Shown piece by piece: positions 61,560 through 64,000 of a stretch of DNA of 64,000 nucleotides. Each line of letters opens with the position of its first letter. Position 1 is the stretch's first letter. The notes below the pieces were generated by a model. It had not been told where the DNA came from. It ran no database searches and worked only from the letters and a program-made list of their open reading frames with translations. The position numbers were made by a program, and so were the translations under genes. The DNA comes from Bacillota bacterium (lineage in GTDB: Bacteria; Bacillota; Clostridia; Christensenellales; SZUA-584), in assembly GCA_023412005.1 (NCBI GenBank), contig JAEYOE010000012.1, positions 361,779 to 425,778 of the forward strand, in the 5' to 3' direction.

Positions 61560-62250
61560 CGAAAGCAATCCTCCGTCACGCTGCGCGTGCCACCTCCTTT
61601 CAAAAGGAGGCCTCAAAGCACGCACCCTTGCCTCCCTCGCTGACGGAGGGAGTTAAAGGATAAGACGACACAATATACGACGTAGGGCGCAACATCCTTG
61701 GTGCGCCTTGCCCGGAACGACACGGAGGTCGTTCCCTACGGTTCAAAGCCTTTATGTTAAGGCCTCCCTCAGTCGCCTGTCGGCGACAGCTCCCTCCAGA
61801 GGGAGCCTAGGGAGCTATGTACATCGTTTGATTTGACAACGGAAGTTATCCTCCGTCACGCCGGGCCCGCCGACTCGTTTTTTTGTTGAAATCCGGGCAA
61901 TTGACGGAGGGAGTTAAAGGATAAGACGACACAATATACGACGTAGGGCGCAACATCCTTGGTGCGCCTTGCCCGGAACGACACGGAGGTCGTTCCCTAC
62001 GGTTCGAAGCCTTTATGTTAAGGCCTCCCTCAGCCGCCTGTCGGCGACAGCTCCCTCTTGAGGGAGCCTAGGGAGCTATGTACATCGTTTGATTTGACAA
62101 CGAAAACAATCCTCCGTCACGCCGGCGCGCGCCAACTCCTTTTTCGTAGGGCACGACATCCTTGGCGTGCTATCAGCGAAGCTGGTTGAGGATTGACTCA
62201 GCTAATTGTTTTCGCGCCAAACAAAAAGCGCCCGGCTGAGGCGCTTTGAG
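61560..62250. repeat. Gene-free region with a 261-base-period direct repeat
   Basis: Two nearly identical copies of about 230 bases run from 61641 to about 61870 and from 61902 to about 62131, offset by 261 bases. Each starts with TGACGGAGGGAGTTAAAGG and ends with the GTACATCGTTTGATTTGACAACG segment and a CCTCCGTCACG half. Inner hairpins resemble the palindromic repeats near 58.2 and 59.4 kb (CTCCCTCAGTCGCC and CAGCTCCCTC types). A truncated piece recurs near 62146-62172. No coding potential is seen. Confidence 0.75.
62223..62247 (-). terminator. Terminator of the DUF4364 gene
   Basis: On the minus strand AAGCGCC pairs with GGCGCTT and is followed by TTTG, immediately after the stop. Confidence 0.75.
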
Positions 62251-62769
62251 TTATTCGGATAGTTTATCGTAGGTGCTCTTATATATCTTGGGTGCGACAT
62301 CCTTCCACTTCTTAATGAAGGCTTCGGCGGATGTCTGCGAATACGTGACGAGATTCAGCTCAAATACCGGAACCTGATTCTCCAGCACCTTAAGCATCAC
62401 TTTGTATTCGCCTTCGTCGATCTTTAAGTAATCGGCGAACAGCTCCGTCTCAAGACGAAGCTCGTCTCTGTTGGCAACGCAATATGTTTCCACGGCTTTG
62501 CGCACCGAGGCAGGCAGTTCCTTTTCGAGGTAAAACACGGTTTCGCTGCCAAGATCGGTGATAGAATAGAAAAGGCCGTTGGGCGTGTCGCGCTGATCCA
62601 CAAGGCGGCTTTCCATCAGCTCAAACATGCATTCCTTCAAGTCGAAGTAATTGAGCCAGCTGTTTTCAGACACAATACGCAGTATTTGCAGTTCGGAAAG
62701 CTGTATATTAATGGACTTAAGCAAGTATAAAACGAGCAGTTTATTTTGAGCAATTGCTTCAATATGCAT
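62251..62769 (-). CDS. DUF4364 family protein (winged-helix-like)
   Basis: This 172-residue protein matches the DUF4364 family of clostridia. The N-terminal half (NKLLVLYLLKSINIQLSELQ, then MFELMESRLVDQ) looks like a winged-helix DNA-binding domain of the PadR or MarR kind, and the rest is helical. It may be a transcriptional regulator, but no target is known. GGAGGACTGTA precedes the ATG. Confidence 0.85.
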   Translation of the reverse strand: MHIEAIAQNKLLVLYLLKSINIQLSELQILRIVSENSWLNYFDLKECMFELMESRLVDQRDTPNGLFYSITDLGSETVFYLEKELPASVRKAVETYCVANRDELRLETELFADYLKIDEGEYKVMLKVLENQVPVFELNLVTYSQTSAEAFIKKWKDVAPKIYKSTYDKLSE

Positions 62770-62880
62770 TACAGTCCTCCAAACTTAAGTATTCAATAGT
62801 ATTATACCATAGATTTTGATATAGTACAGCAAATATAGTATTTAATATTTGTGGATAAACTATATATAGAGGATGCTTTG

Positions 62881-63549
62881 ATGATACACAAACTTGAAAC
62901 ACTGGTGAGAAGCGAAGGGGCGGACGTTTTCGGGACGGCGCACGTGGCGAGCTGTTTGCCAAATCGGTTCGCGGCAATGCCGTTTGCCGTCACCATCGGG
63001 ATAAGGCTGCTGAATGCCGTGATGGATGAGGTCGCCGAAGGCCCGACAAAGCTCTACTTTCACCATTACCGGTCTGCAAACGCGTTTCTTGATATGTGTG
63101 CGCTCAAATGCGCATTACTGCTGGAGCGTAGCGGATACCAAGCCGTGGCGGTTCCCGCTTCACAGACGACGAGCACGTCTGGCATCGCGGGGGATTTTCC
63201 TCACAAGACGGCTGCGAATCTCGCGGGTCTGGGGTTCATCGGCAAAAACGGCCTGTTCGTCTCGAAAGATTTTGGCCCGCGCGTGCGGCTGGCCACGGTG
63301 CTGACCGATTGCCCGCTGCCAGATGCGCAGATGATGACACCGCAGTGCGGCGATTGCCGCGCTTGTGTGGATGCATGCCCGTGCGGCGCGCTGACCGGCC
63401 AAAGCTGGACGCGGCAGAGCAGCCGTGACGACATTGTGGATGCGGCGCTGTGTTCGCGGTTTATGAAAGACAAATACAGTATGATCGGCCGCGGGAGCGT
63501 TTGCGGAATCTGTGCGGCGGTATGCCCCTGGGGAGGAAAATCAGTTTAA
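62881..63549 (+). CDS. QueG-like double 4Fe-4S protein
   Basis: This protein of about 222 residues resembles the C-terminal part of epoxyqueuosine reductase. The QueG-like segment GDFPHKTAANLAGLGFIGKNGLFV is visible (split here as GDFPHKTAAN and LAGLGFIGKNG). Two clusters of ferredoxin-type Cys follow, CGDCRACVDACPCGA and CGICAAVCPWG. It is shorter than QueG (about 380), lacks the N-terminal catalytic part and is probably a smaller ferredoxin-like reductase. I start at ATG 62881, eight bases after AGAGG; GTG 62851 is also in frame. Confidence 0.8.
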   Translation: MIHKLETLVRSEGADVFGTAHVASCLPNRFAAMPFAVTIGIRLLNAVMDEVAEGPTKLYFHHYRSANAFLDMCALKCALLLERSGYQAVAVPASQTTSTSGIAGDFPHKTAANLAGLGFIGKNGLFVSKDFGPRVRLATVLTDCPLPDAQMMTPQCGDCRACVDACPCGALTGQSWTRQSSRDDIVDAALCSRFMKDKYSMIGRGSVCGICAAVCPWGGKSV

Positions 63550-63566
63550 AAAACCAAAAAAAGCCC

Positions 63567-63594
63567 TTGATTTCACCGCGCGATTGTGTATAAT
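63567..63594 (+). promoter_or_regulatory. Promoter of the tRNA-Val, 6S RNA, tRNA-Gln unit
   Basis: TTGATT (63567-63572), 16 bases and TATAAT (63589-63594) lie about 17 bases before tRNA-Val. Confidence 0.6.
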
Positions 63595-63611
63595 ATGAGT
63601 TACGGCTTTGG

Positions 63612-63688
63612 GGGGTTATAGCTCAGCCGGTTAGAGCGCTACGTTGACATCGTAGAGGTCGTTGGTTCGATCCCAATTAACCCCACCA
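63612..63688 (+). tRNA. tRNA-Val (anticodon GAC)
   Basis: The acceptor stem is GGGGTTA with TAACCCC. The anticodon stem is CTACG with CGTAG, the loop is TTGACAT giving GAC, and the T arm is GTTGG with CCAAT. The CCA end is encoded. Confidence 0.95.
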
Positions 63689-63690
63689 TA

Positions 63691-63864
63691 TCCTGCGGTG
63701 TGCGAATTGACGCCTTGATTTTAAACCTACAGTACCTTAACGGGAGCGCTCGTCCCTTTAGATAGGATGTCGGGCCCGCAATGACGGGATGGCTGATGAT
63801 CTGGGCAGCGTACCCACCTGCTAATGAGAGCAGGTGTTAAAACCTGGCGGACGGCATCACGGGA
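63691..63864 (+). ncRNA. ssrS: 6S RNA (SsrS) candidate
   Basis: The closing stem joins TCCTGCGGTGT at the 5' end with the 3' end ACGGCATCACGGGA. Then GCC and TTGATTTTAA pair with TTAAAACC and GGC. A small hairpin CACCTGCT/AGCAGGTG sits on the 3' side of the central bubble. The 3' half matches the E. coli 6S layout: a CACCU hairpin, then an AAAACCTGGCGG-type segment and GGCATC before the closing stem. 6S RNA binds and sequesters RNA polymerase holoenzyme in stationary phase. It lies between two tRNA genes on the same strand. Confidence 0.75.
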
Positions 63865-63875
63865 TATATAAATAT

Positions 63876-63949
63876 AGCGGAATTGTGTAACGGTAGCACC
63901 TACGACTCTGACTCGTATTGTCTAGGTTCGAATCCTAGTTCCGCTGCCA
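63876..63949 (+). tRNA. tRNA-Gln (anticodon CTG)
   Basis: The acceptor stem is AGCGGAA with TTCCGCT. The anticodon stem is TACGA with TCGTA and the loop CTCTGAC gives CTG. The T arm is CTAGG with CCTAG. The CCA end is encoded. Confidence 0.92.
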
Positions 63950-63953
63950 GACG

Positions 63954-63990
63954 AAAACCCCGAAACCTCGATGGTTACGGGGTTTTCTCT
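63954..63990 (+). terminator. Terminator of the tRNA/6S RNA unit
   Basis: AAAACCCCG pairs with CGGGGTTTT and is followed by CTCTTAT. Confidence 0.8.
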
Positions 63991-64000
63991 TATCTTGATG

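Noticed and set aside
61560..62250. CRISPR array
   Set aside because: There are only two long copies with internal palindromes and no short regular repeat-spacer pattern, and no cas genes occur in the window.

Overview
The window looks like a chromosomal segment of an anaerobic, endospore-forming, motile member of the Clostridia (Firmicutes). The pointers are spoVG, spoIIE and a SpoIID-type protein, rapZ-whiA-crh, CarD, DUF1540 and DUF4364 proteins, a TM1266-type regulator of iron-only hydrogenase systems, a c-di-GMP-I riboswitch and clostridial-style chemoreceptors. I cannot name the genus. No phage, insertion sequence or CRISPR array is visible. The accessory character comes from small non-coding repeats and a few isolated genes.

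Region by region. 1-9,934: an L-arabinose-type sugar operon with two sugar-binding lipoproteins (the first cut by the window edge), an ABC ATPase, two permeases, an FGGY kinase, araA and araD, closed by a strong terminator. A possible 17-residue membrane peptide gene lies antisense between transporter and kinase. 10,047-13,226: a receiver protein, a histidine kinase and a receiver-HDOD protein. 13,257-17,655 (minus): MoxR, DUF58 and a transglutaminase-like membrane protein. 18,036-25,628: three chemoreceptors that share a C-terminal DFGKY tail and a tandem TTAACA-type promoter element. 25,700-26,080: a c-di-GMP-I riboswitch with its own promoter and no recognisable target gene.

26,102-35,704: housekeeping genes including a DUF1540 protein, rho, a membrane-fused acyltransferase, a YigZ protein, a GNAT enzyme, tyrS, spoVG with a SigH-type promoter, a PIN/TRAM protein, CarD and a Cu/Zn superoxide dismutase without signal peptide. 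35,866-38,939: FHA, SEDS (FtsW/RodA) and class B PBP genes, followed by uvrC. 40,827-44,473: murB, PHP, rapZ, whiA and an HPr-like protein lacking the phosphorylatable histidine, probably Crh. The usual yvcK between rapZ and whiA is absent. 44,799-47,275: rnk-like, mreB-like and ribokinase genes.

47,276-47,957 is an AT-rich patch with a frameshifted small membrane-protein gene and a small Cys-rich gene. 48,042-49,750 (minus) holds a NifU-like scaffold and a GGGtGRT-family protein. Then come spoIIE, a cluster of inverted-repeat elements, a secreted SpoIID/SH3b protein, a cluster of DnaA-box sequences, a surface-anchored protein, an orphan NMT1-type binding lipoprotein between inverted repeats, a TM1266-type regulator behind a candidate attenuator, cobT, a Dabb protein, a 261-bp-period repeat, a DUF4364 regulator and a QueG-like ferredoxin-domain protein. 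The window ends with tRNA-Val, a 6S RNA candidate and tRNA-Gln in one apparent transcription unit.

All calls come from reading the sequence. No searches or folding programs were run, so repeat families, promoters and RNA structures are by-eye assignments.
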